NCBI GenBank assembly: GCA_963785755.1
Contig: CAWAXG010000075.1
Span: forward strand, 682,001-746,000
Origin: JACCXG01 sp963785755
Lineage (GTDB): Bacteria; Acidobacteriota; Vicinamibacteria; Vicinamibacterales; 2-12-FULL-66-21
Direction: 5' to 3'
Length of the DNA: 64,000 nucleotides
Shown here: positions 1-8,368 of the stretch, one piece after another
How positions within the stretch are numbered: position 1 is the stretch's first letter
Layout of the letters: each line of letters starts with the position of its first letter
Translations under genes and position numbers: made by a program
The notes under the pieces: generated by a model
What the model was told of the DNA's origin: nothing
Database searches by the model: none
Seen by the model: the letters and a program-made list of their open reading frames with translations, nothing else

Positions 1-173
1 TACTCCGTCGCGGACAGCTGCATCGTCTCGCGCAGCACCGGCGCGAGCACGGACAGCACCTGCCGGTCGATCAGATTGATGGCAATCGACGCCGACAGCA
101 GCCCGACGATGGTCCAGCGCAGCCCGGACGAGACGGCCGGTTCGGCGCCGGCTGAAGCGTTCCCGGCCGTCAT
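1..173 (-). CDS. MFS transporter, N-terminal fragment (runs off the window)
   Basis: The reading frame begins with ATG at 173 and runs leftwards out of the window, so only 57 codons are visible. After a short polar start the protein enters a hydrophobic first membrane helix followed by NLIDRQVLSVLAPVLRETM. That is the typical end of helix 1 and start of helix 2 in major facilitator family carriers of the hexuronate/anion-cation symporter kind. The substrate cannot be told from this fragment. The gene points away from the methyltransferase pair that follows on the other strand. Confidence 0.7.
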   Translation of the reverse strand, partial: MTAGNASAGAEPAVSSGLRWTIVGLLSASIAINLIDRQVLSVLAPVLRETMQLSATE

Positions 174-283
174 CGGCTCCGGTCAGCGCGCATCACGGCC
201 AATGACGATCACGGCTGCACGAACCATGCGGGATCTCATATGCTTCCTCTGTGGCCAGGACCGGGGGACTGTCGTTATCGGGG

Positions 284-1135
284 GTGACGACCGTGAGTTT
301 ATCGCGTAGAAGACTCGACATTTGTTTGGCTCTGTGTTTCGCGGTGGTCGTGAATGCGGCCGTGCTGGCGCAGCAGAAGCCGGCCGGCCAGCCCTACAAA
401 CCTACCGTTGGGCAGGAAGGCAAGGACGCCGTCTGGGTGCCGACGTCAGCCGCCATGGTCGAGAAGATGCTCGACATGGCCAAGGTGACGCCGAAAGACT
501 TCCTGATGGACCTCGGGTCCGGTGACGGCCGGATGATCTTCGCGGCGGCGCGCCGCGGCGTACCCGCGCTCGGCGTGGAGTACAACCAGGACCTCGTCGA
601 GCTGTCGAAGCAGGAAGCGATCAAGCAGGGGATCGCCGACAAGGCCATGTTCGCTCAGGGTGACATGTTCGCGGCCGACATCTCCAAGGCGACCGTGCTC
701 GCGCTCTTCCTGCTCCCCAGCAACATCGAGAAGCTGGCGCCGAAGTTCCTGAATCTCAAGCCAGGATCGCGCATCGTCGCCAACACCTTCTGGGTGCAGG
801 GATGGGAGGCGGACGAAACGTCCACGCTGGAAGAGAACTGCGAGAACTGGTGCACGTCGCTGCTCTTCATCATCCCGTCCAAAGTCGAGGGCAAATGGCG
901 CGCCGGCAAAGGCGATCTGGCGCTGACTCAGAAGTATCAGATGGTGGAAGGCGCGCTGACCACCGCCAACGGAACACGCTCGACGGTCAAGGGCCGGCTG
1001 CGCGGCGATCAATTGAAGATGACCGTCGGCCAGACCGAATACGAAGGACGCGTCAACGGCGACACGATCGAGGCGTCCCCCACGTCAACATCCGGTCAGA
1101 ACCCCGGCAAGCTGGTCGCTACCCGGGTTAAGTGA
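284..1135 (+). CDS. Exported class I SAM-methyltransferase-like protein, copy 1
   Basis: A putative signal peptide (hydrophobic core LALCFAVVVNAAVLA) precedes a Rossmann-type methyltransferase domain. Motif I is DLGSGDGR, followed by an acidic GVEYN strand that should hold the ribose hydroxyls, then LALFLLP and a PGSRIVANTF strand. These resemble the small DOT1-like/FAM173 group of protein-lysine methyltransferases. The last 80 residues form a separate beta-rich tail. I placed the start at the GTG at 284; an in-frame GTG at 251 would add 11 residues. The next gene is a close tandem paralogue. An exported SAM-dependent enzyme is odd because SAM is cytosolic. The target is unknown. Confidence 0.75.
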   Translation: MTTVSLSRRRLDICLALCFAVVVNAAVLAQQKPAGQPYKPTVGQEGKDAVWVPTSAAMVEKMLDMAKVTPKDFLMDLGSGDGRMIFAAARRGVPALGVEYNQDLVELSKQEAIKQGIADKAMFAQGDMFAADISKATVLALFLLPSNIEKLAPKFLNLKPGSRIVANTFWVQGWEADETSTLEENCENWCTSLLFIIPSKVEGKWRAGKGDLALTQKYQMVEGALTTANGTRSTVKGRLRGDQLKMTVGQTEYEGRVNGDTIEASPTSTSGQNPGKLVATRVK

Positions 1136-1210
1136 TTCCGGCTGGCTGCGGTTATATGATCGGTGCCGCCATGGGCGCTGCGAGCTCATGAGCTTCAAGG
1201 GAGACAACGA

Positions 1211-2038
1211 GTGCGCCTTCTACGTCAGCTGATTCAGGTTTCGGCGGCGGTCACCATTCTCACCAGCGCCGCCTGGGCGCAGGCGCCCGCCCCGGCGCAG
1301 GAACCCTTCAAGCCCACGGTTGGTCAGGCGGGCAAGGACGTCGTGTGGGTGCCAACGCCCGCAGCCCTGGTCGAGAAGATGCTCGATATGGCGAAGGTCA
1401 CGCCCCAGGACCACGTCATGGATCTCGGGTCGGGCGATGGACGGAACATCATTGCGGCGGCCAAGCGGGGCGCGACGGCGGTCGGCGTCGAATACAACCC
1501 CGACATGGTGGAGCTGTCCAAGCGCGAGGCGGCGGCGCAGGGCGTCGCCGGCAAGGCGAGCTTCATCCAGGGCGACATGTACGAGGCCGACATCTCCAAG
1601 GCCACCGTCCTGGCCTTGTTCCTCCTCCCGCACAACCTCACCAAGCTCACGCCGAAGTTCCTCGCGCTGAAGCCGGGGACGCGAATTGTTGGCAACACAT
1701 TCGCGCCGGAGGGATGGGAGGCGGACGAATCCGAGACGATCAGCGGCGACTGCGTGAGCTGGTGCACGTCCCTGCTCTGGATCGTGCCGTCCAAGGTCGA
1801 AGGCGCCTGGAAGCTGGCAGCAGGCGACCTGGCGCTGAAGCAGGAGTTCCAGATGGTCTCCGGCACGCTCACCACGAACGGGAAGCCATCACCGGTGACC
1901 GGCAGACTGCGCGGCGATCAGATCACGTTCACCGCGGGCGGCACCGAGTACACCGGACGCGTCGCCGGCGACACGATGGAAGGCGCGGTGAAAGCGAACG
2001 CGACGAACGGTAACTGGTCCGCCACCCGCGTTCGCTGA
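1211..2038 (+). CDS. Exported class I SAM-methyltransferase-like protein, copy 2
   Basis: This 275-residue protein is a tandem paralogue of the gene just upstream and matches it over almost its whole length: KPTVGQ, VEKMLDMAKVTP, DLGSGDGR, GVEYN, ATVLALFLLP, EGWEADE and a QMVSGTLTT tail. I chose GTG at 1211 because AAGGGAG lies 6-7 bases before it. The longer frame from 1163 has no such site and would bury the signal peptide (hydrophobic core then AWAQA). SAM-binding motif I and the acidic GVEYN strand are intact. The pair is probably co-transcribed, since only about 75 bases separate them. Function is inferred from fold motifs only. Confidence 0.78.
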   Translation: MRLLRQLIQVSAAVTILTSAAWAQAPAPAQEPFKPTVGQAGKDVVWVPTPAALVEKMLDMAKVTPQDHVMDLGSGDGRNIIAAAKRGATAVGVEYNPDMVELSKREAAAQGVAGKASFIQGDMYEADISKATVLALFLLPHNLTKLTPKFLALKPGTRIVGNTFAPEGWEADESETISGDCVSWCTSLLWIVPSKVEGAWKLAAGDLALKQEFQMVSGTLTTNGKPSPVTGRLRGDQITFTAGGTEYTGRVAGDTMEGAVKANATNGNWSATRVR

Positions 2039-2045
2039 CGTCCGC

Positions 2046-2525
2046 TCAGCCCTTTTTGTAGGTCGTCTTCGTCGTAACCGGCGCGCCGCTCTGGAAATCC
2101 GGTCGGGTGGTCTCGACCAGCAGATTCCCTGATGGATCGAGCGCCATCGTCATACTGACCTCGACCGGGTTTCCGTCGAAGCTCATCTTCGTAACGACGA
2201 TCAACTTCCCGGCGTCCCACTTTGCCGTCGACAGCTGTTCGACCGCGTTGCCCTGAATATTCAGCGTGTTCTTGCTCTCGCTGCCATCGAGCTTGTAGAC
2301 GCTGGTGAACTCCCCCATCTGGGTCGACCGCACGATGGTCATCGATGCGGCATCCTGGGTGATGGTCGCGGACTGGCCAATGCCACCGAACCCCCCGCGG
2401 CCGCCGCCCGCCGGATCGGGAACCGCCGACCACTTTCCCGCGAAGCTTGGCGGCGATTGTGCCGACACACCGACCGCGAGAAGAGCCGTGACAACCAGTG
2501 CCGCAGATAAACGATTACGATTCAT
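2046..2525 (-). CDS. Small secreted protein of unknown function
   Basis: 159 residues with a clear Sec signal peptide (MNRNRLSAALVVTALLAVG, cleavage near VSAQS). The mature part opens with SFAGKWSAVPDP and alternates short beta strands (ATITQDAASMTIVRS, KLIVVTKMSFDG, LLVETTRPD). This resembles the many small acidobacterial exported proteins with a lipocalin-like or repeated beta-sheet tail that start with GKW. No catalytic motif is visible. It converges with the methyltransferase pair, its stop lying only 7 bases from theirs. Confidence 0.7.
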   Translation of the reverse strand: MNRNRLSAALVVTALLAVGVSAQSPPSFAGKWSAVPDPAGGGRGGFGGIGQSATITQDAASMTIVRSTQMGEFTSVYKLDGSESKNTLNIQGNAVEQLSTAKWDAGKLIVVTKMSFDGNPVEVSMTMALDPSGNLLVETTRPDFQSGAPVTTKTTYKKG

Positions 2526-2593
2526 GCCTGCCTCCTGCTACGGGATGAGACCACATTCCGCCGATGCCGTTGAACACTATTCGGGTACGGTCA

Positions 2594-3412
2594 TCAGCTC
2601 GTCGTCGGGCGGGCATAGAGATACCCGCCGGCTTCTTCCAGCGTGATCGATGTCTCGAACAACTCGCTCAATCTGCCGCCGGTCAGGATATCGCCTCTCG
2701 CGCCGTCGGCGACGACGCGCCCCTGACGCAGCAGGATTACACGCGCGATCTCTGGAACGATTTCCTCGATATGGTGAGTGATCAGAATCAGCGTGGTGCC
2801 GCCGCGCGCGATCTGCCTCACCCGCTCCATGAAGCCGTGCCGCGCGGCGAGATCCAAGCCGGTCGTCGGCTCGTCCAGCACCAGCGCGCGGGGGGATGTC
2901 GCGAGCACGCGCGCCAGCATTACCCGGCGAGCCTCGCCGCTCGACATCTGGTCGAGCGGACGCGCCGCCAGGTGCGCGGCGCCGACCATCTCGAGCGCGC
3001 GCGCGGTCCGTTCCTGCATCTCGGCCGTCACCGCGCCGTAGCGCAGAATGCCGTACGAATTGAGGAAGGTCGAGAGGACCGCCGTCCTTCCGGTAATTCT
3101 TCCTTCGCTGTTGCCGGCGACGAAGCGCTGATGCAGCGCAGACGAAACGATCCCGAGCTGGGAGCGAAGGTCGAAGATGTTCCAGTTGTCTTCGCCAAAG
3201 ACCCGGACGGGCGGGGCGCCGTTGAGGCGCGCCAGCGGCCGTTCGTTGTGGGTGAGGAGGTTCACGAGCACCGACTTGCCGGCGCCATTCGGTCCGAGGA
3301 TTACGGTGTGCTCGCCCTGATGAATCGTCAGCGTGAGGCCGTCGAGCACGCGACGGTCGTCCTTGACGACCGTCGCGTCATCGAGCTCGAGAATGGGGTC
3401 ACGGAGCGTCAA
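2594..3412 (-). CDS. ABC transporter ATP-binding protein
   Basis: One nucleotide-binding domain of 272 residues. It has Walker A GPNGAGKS near residue 40, the signature SSGEARRVMLAR, Walker B ALVLDEPT followed by a D-loop GLD, and an H-loop histidine in ILITHH. No membrane segment is fused and no permease gene lies beside it. Stand-alone proteins of this kind resemble ModF or YlmA-type ATPases, but the substrate is unknown. The start is TTG at 3412, one base after the stop of the upstream ThuA gene. That spacing suggests translational coupling, and no better in-frame start is seen. Confidence 0.8.
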   Translation of the reverse strand: MTLRDPILELDDATVVKDDRRVLDGLTLTIHQGEHTVILGPNGAGKSVLVNLLTHNERPLARLNGAPPVRVFGEDNWNIFDLRSQLGIVSSALHQRFVAGNSEGRITGRTAVLSTFLNSYGILRYGAVTAEMQERTARALEMVGAAHLAARPLDQMSSGEARRVMLARVLATSPRALVLDEPTTGLDLAARHGFMERVRQIARGGTTLILITHHIEEIVPEIARVILLRQGRVVADGARGDILTGGRLSELFETSITLEEAGGYLYARPTTS

Positions 3413-3413
3413 T

Positions 3414-4997
3414 CTACCTGGTGCCCCCCTTGACGCTGGGGCTGTCGTCGGCCTGCAGATCGCCGAGCGCGTACTGCATGCCGTAGAGCAGATGCTCCAT
3501 CATCGACGGGATGGCGTAGACCTTCTCGTTGTGGCCGTGCGCCATGTAGAAGACGCGCCCCTTGCCGTCGCGCTTGATCCAGCTGAGCGCGTAGTCGCCG
3601 TCGGCGCGCGGGGACTGCTCCTTCTTCTTGTCCTCTTCGCACATCTTCGAATAGTCGACGCTCGTGAGCACGCGGACGTTCTGGCGCGAGTAGGTGTCGC
3701 GGCCGAACGTGTAGGTTTCGTCGAAGACGACGACCGGGCCCTTGACCTTCTTGAAGGGCGCATTGAGCGGATGGTTCGGCTCGTCGATCTTGTAGGTGAT
3801 CTCCTGGCCGTCGTTCCAGTGGAACTTGAAGAAGCCGCCGATCATCTTGTTGAACTCCGGCCACGTGCCGATCTGATTGTCGGGGCCCGTCTGTGTTGCC
3901 GCCCCCTGATTCGATGGTCCAGTGCAGCCTGGCCGCGGGGGAGTTGGCGCCGGCGTCGGCGGCGGCGCTGGCCAGAGCGCCGCAAAGCGCGCCGGGAACT
4001 CCGCCTGACTCACGCGGCCGGCCTTCGCCGTGTCCATCCGGTCGTACCACATGTCGGCGACCGCGCTGAATTCCTCACGGCTCAACCGCTGATCGCTGTT
4101 CTTGTCCCCCTGGGCCAGAAGCTGCGCGACGATCGGCCCGGCCTGACCGCCGCCGTCGCCCGCCGCCGGGTCCACGTCCACCACCGCGTCCCGCTCCGCG
4201 GCCCGGACCGCCCGCTGCGGCAGCTGCGGAGCTTCGATGGTACGAGTCGCTCGCGGCATGGATGCCGGCGAGTCCTTTGCCGCCGCGCACGAAGTCGAGC
4301 AGTGCCTTGCGGCGCGCTTCGGTCGCCGCCGTGTCCGCCGGATCATCGAGGAAGTGCCCGGTCGTGCTCGACAGGAAGATCGCGTCGTACTGCTTCAGGT
4401 TCTGTTCGTTGATGTCCGCGGCGTTGTAGGTCGTCGTCGCCGTCCACGCGCCCGTCTTCTTCCCCATCTCCTCGATCGTGCGCGCGGCGAGCGGAATCGA
4501 CGAATGCACGAATCCCGCGGCCCTGCCGAGCACGAGCACGCGGCGAGCCTGCTTCGGCTTCGCCGGCGCCTTGTCCGGCAGCGCGGCCACCATCGCCGTC
4601 ACGTCCTGCGGACAGGCGGTCTGCGGATTCGAGCTCCGGCCGCCGCATTCGGGCCCCTGCGCCGCGGGCGGCGGCCGCCGGCGGGGCTGGCGGCAGCGCC
4701 GCGTTCAGACCCGTAGTGAGCTGATCCTGAGCGAGGCTGCCCGCCTTCGCGCTGTCCCACTCGCCGAACCATCGCTCGAAGGCCGACTTCATCTCGGCGC
4801 GCGTCACCGCGCCGTCCTTGTCACCGTCGACCGCCAGGAAAAACGATGCCGCTCCGGCGCCGCGCGCCGCCGCCCCCGCCGCCCCCGCGCCCCTGCGCCG
4901 GCGGAGCCTGCGCGGCGGGAACGACCGCGCCGACGGCCAGGGCCACCGCCGCACACGCCGCAGCCGCCAGCGCCCCCCTCGAAATCGTCGATCTCAT
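3414..4997 (-). CDS. Secreted ThuA-domain protein with EF-hand modules (reading frame broken three times)
   Basis: The start is ATG at 4997, preceded by a strong GAGGAGGA site, and opens with an alanine-rich signal peptide. The product then appears in three other stretches of frame. The first is an EF-hand pair (loop DGDKDGAVTRAE) near 4730-4830. The second is the N-half of a ThuA/trehalose-utilisation fold (RRVLVLGRAAGFVHSSI to GLAGIHAASDSY) near 4270-4560. The third is a second EF-hand pair (DKNSDQRLSREE) followed by the ThuA C-half (GRVFYMAHGHNEKVY) to the stop. Breaks lie near 4880, 4650 and 4165, all in Gly/Ala/Pro GC-rich tracts, so I suspect sequence errors rather than decay. ThuA proteins of Planctomycetes and Acidobacteriota are exported and probably carbohydrate-related; the substrate is unknown. 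Confidence 0.65.
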
Positions 4998-5020
4998 GCG
5001 TCCTCCTCGAATTGGATCTA

Positions 5021-5108
5021 TGAACCGCCGTCACCTTCGAATCGTGAACTCCGAACCATTTGAACACCGAACTCTTGAAGCCATGAACCTTGAACACCTT
5101 GAACCGAC
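5021..5108. repeat. GTTCA-family degenerate intergenic repeat, single-arm copy
   Basis: About 88 bases of loosely repeated TGAAC words on the + strand (GTTCA on the coding strand of the flanking genes), ending with TGAACCGAC. It fills the gap between the oxidoreductase stop and the ThuA start and ends about 24 bases before that start codon. Other copies lie at 20156, 27465 and 28868. Confidence 0.8.
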
Positions 5109-6473
5109 TCAGACGGGACTCGCTTTCCGCGCCTTAGCGTCCCAAGTAAACGCCTTCCCCCCTGCCTTGATCGATTCGATCGCGAGCAGCGTCGGCAGGG
5201 TCGAGTTGAGGCCAATCGCGATATCCGCTGTTGGACGCTCCCGCGAGCGCATGCAGTCGAGGAAGTTGCGGATATGCGCCGCCGTCGCGTCGACCATGCT
5301 TGAATCCGTGTCTCCGCCGCCTCCCGCGAAGCCGACCTTCACGGCCTTGGCGAGCGGCTGCGGCGGGACCGGCGGCGCAGCCGTGGCTCCAGGAGCGGCT
5401 CCGGGTGCAGCGCCGCGGCCGCCGCGGCCGCCGCGCCCGGCAGGCGCTGGCCGCGGCCGCACCTCGTAGCCTTCGCGGTTGACGAGCATCAGCGCGCGAT
5501 CGCCGTAGAAGTAATTGCCCCACCACGGCTCGTTGTTCGGGCCGAACAATGCCGCATTCGAGAGCGTCGCGACGAGGTTGTCGTAGCGCATCGTGACCAC
5601 GTAGGTGTCCGGGACCCGCTCGGGGTTCACCGGCGTGCGGACGTACTGCGCCGCCGCCTGCACCACCTGCGGCGTCTTCTCGTCCATCTTCAGGTACCAG
5701 TTCATCACGTCGACGATATGGACGCCCCAGTCGGTGATGTTGCCGCCGCCGTAGTCGTACCACCCGCGCCAGTTGAGACGCTGCTGCACGAATTGCTTCC
5801 GCGCGGCGGGCCCCTGGAACATCTCCCAGTTCAGCGTCGGCGGCGGATCCGTCGGCTGCGGCGGTGTCTGCTGCTGCCCTCCGCCGCCGCCACCTCCGGG
5901 CGGCGCCATGACTACGTGATTCGCGACGCCGATCCCGCCTTCCTGCACCAGCTTCGCGGCTTCCATGAAGAGCGGCCACGAGCGCTGCTGCAATCCGATC
6001 TGCACCACGCGGTTGTACTGCCGTGCCGCGTCGAGCATCTTCAGCGCCGGATCGATCTGATTCGAGACCGGCTTTTCGCAGTACACGTCCTTCCCGGCGG
6101 CGCAGGCCTCGATGGTCATCGGACTGTGCCAGTGATCCGGCGTCGCGATCAGGACCGCATCGATATCCTTCCGCTCGAGAATCTTCCTGTAGTCCTCGTA
6201 GGTATCGACTTTGTGCCCTGCCGACGCCAGCTTCGACGCCGTGTTGTCGAGGCGATCCTTGGCGACGTCGCAGATCGCGGTGAAGACACTGTCCTTGTGC
6301 GACAGCCACGACTGCATGACCTGATTCCCGCGGCTGCCGGTGCCGATGATCGCCACACGGATGCGGTTGTTCGCTCCCTGCACACCGCCCTGTGCCGGCG
6401 CACCGCTGACCGCCCACGACCGCGACGACGCAACCGCCACGATGGCCGCTTCCAGGAATTGGCGTCTATCCAT
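5109..6473 (-). CDS. Tat-exported Gfo/Idh/MocA family oxidoreductase
   Basis: I take ATG at 6473 because AAGGAG lies 6 bases upstream; the longer frame runs into a repeat. The N-terminus MDRRQFLEAA is a twin-arginine export signal, as is common for this family in Planctomycetes and Acidobacteriota. A Rossmann NAD(P) motif follows (AIIGTGSRGNQVM), then DAVLIATPDHWH and CEKPVSNQ, the conserved EKP lysine motif of Gfo/Idh enzymes. Two Gly/Pro-rich insertions, near residues 210-225 and 350-380, interrupt the C-terminal sheet domain. It probably oxidises or epimerises a sugar derivative in the periplasm. It may share an operon with the downstream ThuA gene. Confidence 0.85.
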   Translation of the reverse strand: MDRRQFLEAAIVAVASSRSWAVSGAPAQGGVQGANNRIRVAIIGTGSRGNQVMQSWLSHKDSVFTAICDVAKDRLDNTASKLASAGHKVDTYEDYRKILERKDIDAVLIATPDHWHSPMTIEACAAGKDVYCEKPVSNQIDPALKMLDAARQYNRVVQIGLQQRSWPLFMEAAKLVQEGGIGVANHVVMAPPGGGGGGGQQQTPPQPTDPPPTLNWEMFQGPAARKQFVQQRLNWRGWYDYGGGNITDWGVHIVDVMNWYLKMDEKTPQVVQAAAQYVRTPVNPERVPDTYVVTMRYDNLVATLSNAALFGPNNEPWWGNYFYGDRALMLVNREGYEVRPRPAPAGRGGRGGRGAAPGAAPGATAAPPVPPQPLAKAVKVGFAGGGGDTDSSMVDATAAHIRNFLDCMRSRERPTADIAIGLNSTLPTLLAIESIKAGGKAFTWDAKARKASPV

Positions 6474-6488
6474 TGTGATGCTCCTTGG

Positions 6489-6580
6489 CAACTCCCAACC
6501 TCCAACTCTCAACGCCCAAAGGCGCCGTGCGCCTTGGTTCGGATGCCTTGGGGGTGGAAGTTGGAAGTTGGTGGTTGACG
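6489..6580. repeat. CAACTCCCAAC-family inverted repeat
   Basis: The left arm runs CAACTCCCAACCTCCAACTC; the right arm is its degenerate inverse and ends in GGTTGACG. The loop holds GGCGCCGTGCGCC. The left arm ends 16 bases upstream of the oxidoreductase start codon, leaving room only for its ribosome binding site. Confidence 0.75.
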
Positions 6581-6590
6581 ATATCCGTTT

Positions 6591-8215
6591 CTATTGAGGC
6601 ACCAGTCGAGCCAGCAGCCCCGGTGTCGAAGCCGACACCGGCTGCCCCGGAGTCTGGAGAAGAAGGTACATGTGCCCATCAGGCCCGATGGCCACGTCGC
6701 GAACGCGGCCGAACTGGCTGAACACCACTTCCTGATGCGTCACCTTGTCGCCGGTGATTTCCAGCCGGCGGAGCTGCTGTCCTGCCATGCCTCCGAGGAA
6801 CAGGTTGTTTCGCCAGGCGGGATAACGCGTGCCGGTGTAGAAGACCATGCCGCTCGGCGCGAGGGTCGGCGTGTAGTACACGATCGGCTGTTCCATCCCC
6901 GGCTCGGCTCGCTTCTCCATCCCCCGCTCGATGCCGTGGGTGATGACGCCCCAGCCATAGTTCTTGCCAGCCTCGACGATGTTCAGCTCGTCGCCGCCCT
7001 GCGGGCCGTGCTCCGACTCCCACAGTTTTCCGCTGACCGGATCCCAGGCGAACCCTTGTGGATTGCGATGGCCGTAGCTCCAGATCGACGGCACCGCTCC
7101 GGCCTTGCCGGCGAAGGGATTGTCCTTGGGAATCGACCCGTCGTCGTTGACGCGATGGACCTTGCCGAGCGGGTTCGACACGTTCTGCGCGTTGTCGGGC
7201 ACGCCGCGCTCGCCGATCGAATAGAACAGATGTCCTTGACGATCGAACGTGAACCTCGAGCCGTAGTGCGAATTGTTCGTCGTGAACAGCTCCGGCGCGG
7301 GCCGATAGATGAACTGCTGATCCACCCACTCGTTGTTCGCGTTGATCTTGCCGCGCACGATCACGGTCATCGACGGAATGTTCGGCGTCTGCGATCCGCG
7401 GCCACCCTGCGGGGGCGCCGCAGGGGCCGCATCCGGCGGAGGCGGCGTGTATCCGGGAAGCGGCTCGGAGTATGAGAGATAAATCCAGCCGGTCTTCGCG
7501 TACTGCGGATGCACCTCGACATCGAACAGGCCGGCATCCTGCCGCTCCCACACTTTCGGCGTTCCAGTGACGGGCGGGAGCAGCTTGCCCTTGTCGACGA
7601 TGCGCAGCCGCCCGGGACGCTCGGTGATCAGGATGCGGCCGTCCGGCAGGAACGCGAGCCCCCACGGCGTCTCGAGCTCCCTGGCGAGCACCTCGATCTT
7701 GAACTTCTGCTTTTCCGACGTGATGACCTGACCGTCGGGATCGGCGACGAATTGCGGGCGTGGCTTGAGGGTGCGCGGCCTGCGTGCGCAGATACGCGAC
7801 GAGCTGCCAGATCTGCTGATCGTTCAGCACGTCCTTGAACGGGATCATCTCCGTCTGCGGCACGCCCTGCGCGATCACCGACGCGATGCCTTCGTCATCT
7901 TTGGCGCGCGTCCACTGGTCATCGAACAGACTCGGCGCGCGGCCCGCTTGCGCCGCGGTTCCGTGACACGGCGCGCAGCGCTCGTCGTACAGCAGCGGCC
8001 GCAGGATTGCCACGGCCGCCCCGGCCGCCCTGCATCCCGCGCGCGGGCGCGTTGCCGCGTGCCGGGTCCGGCGCACCAGCGGGCGGGTTCTGCGAAGCCG
8101 GCGGCTGTGCAGGGGCCGGTTGAGCTTGCTGCGACCCCGACATGGGCTGCCACGAACCGAACGCGGTCATGAGCAGGATGCCGGCGGCGCCGGCGACTCG
8201 AATGCAGGCTTTCAT
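6591..8215 (-). CDS. Cytochrome c-aldose sugar dehydrogenase (PQQ type) fusion, two frame breaks
   Basis: Three frames together give one protein of about 540 residues. From ATG 8215 comes a signal peptide and a Pro/Gly-rich linker. After a break near 8020 there is a cytochrome c domain with one haem motif CAPCH and a distal EMIPF methionine. After a second break near 7775 comes the six-bladed soluble quinoprotein glucose dehydrogenase/YliI-like domain (ELETPWGLAFLPDGRILITER, NNSHYGSRF, SYGHRNPQG, SEHGPQGGDELN). The haem domain would pass electrons from PQQ to the respiratory chain in the periplasm. Both breaks sit in GC-rich linkers, so the gene is probably intact in the organism. Confidence 0.75.
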
Positions 8216-8302
8216 CACCACCTCAGCGTGGGGATCGGATGGCCATCGAATTGTCTGGGGATACGACGCAGGTGGGAGAGGTGATTCACTGGTGTGGAAA
8301 GC

Positions 8303-8335
8303 CGATGGAGCGGGTGAATGCCACCCGCTCCATCG
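8303..8335 (-). terminator. Hairpin terminator candidate after the TonB receptor
   Basis: A perfect 14-base stem (arms 8303-8316 and 8322-8335) with a 5-base loop lies about 33 bases past the receptor stop and before the next minus-strand start. The T-rich tail is weak, so it may act only partly or with Rho. Confidence 0.6.
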
Positions 8336-8368
8336 CGAACGATCGTGCTCGACGCTAGTCGCGCACCA

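Noticed and set aside
3414..4997. Three separate genes in the ThuA region
   Set aside because: Each frame holds only part of one fold and the parts follow in order, with one signal peptide and one good ribosome site. One broken gene is simpler.
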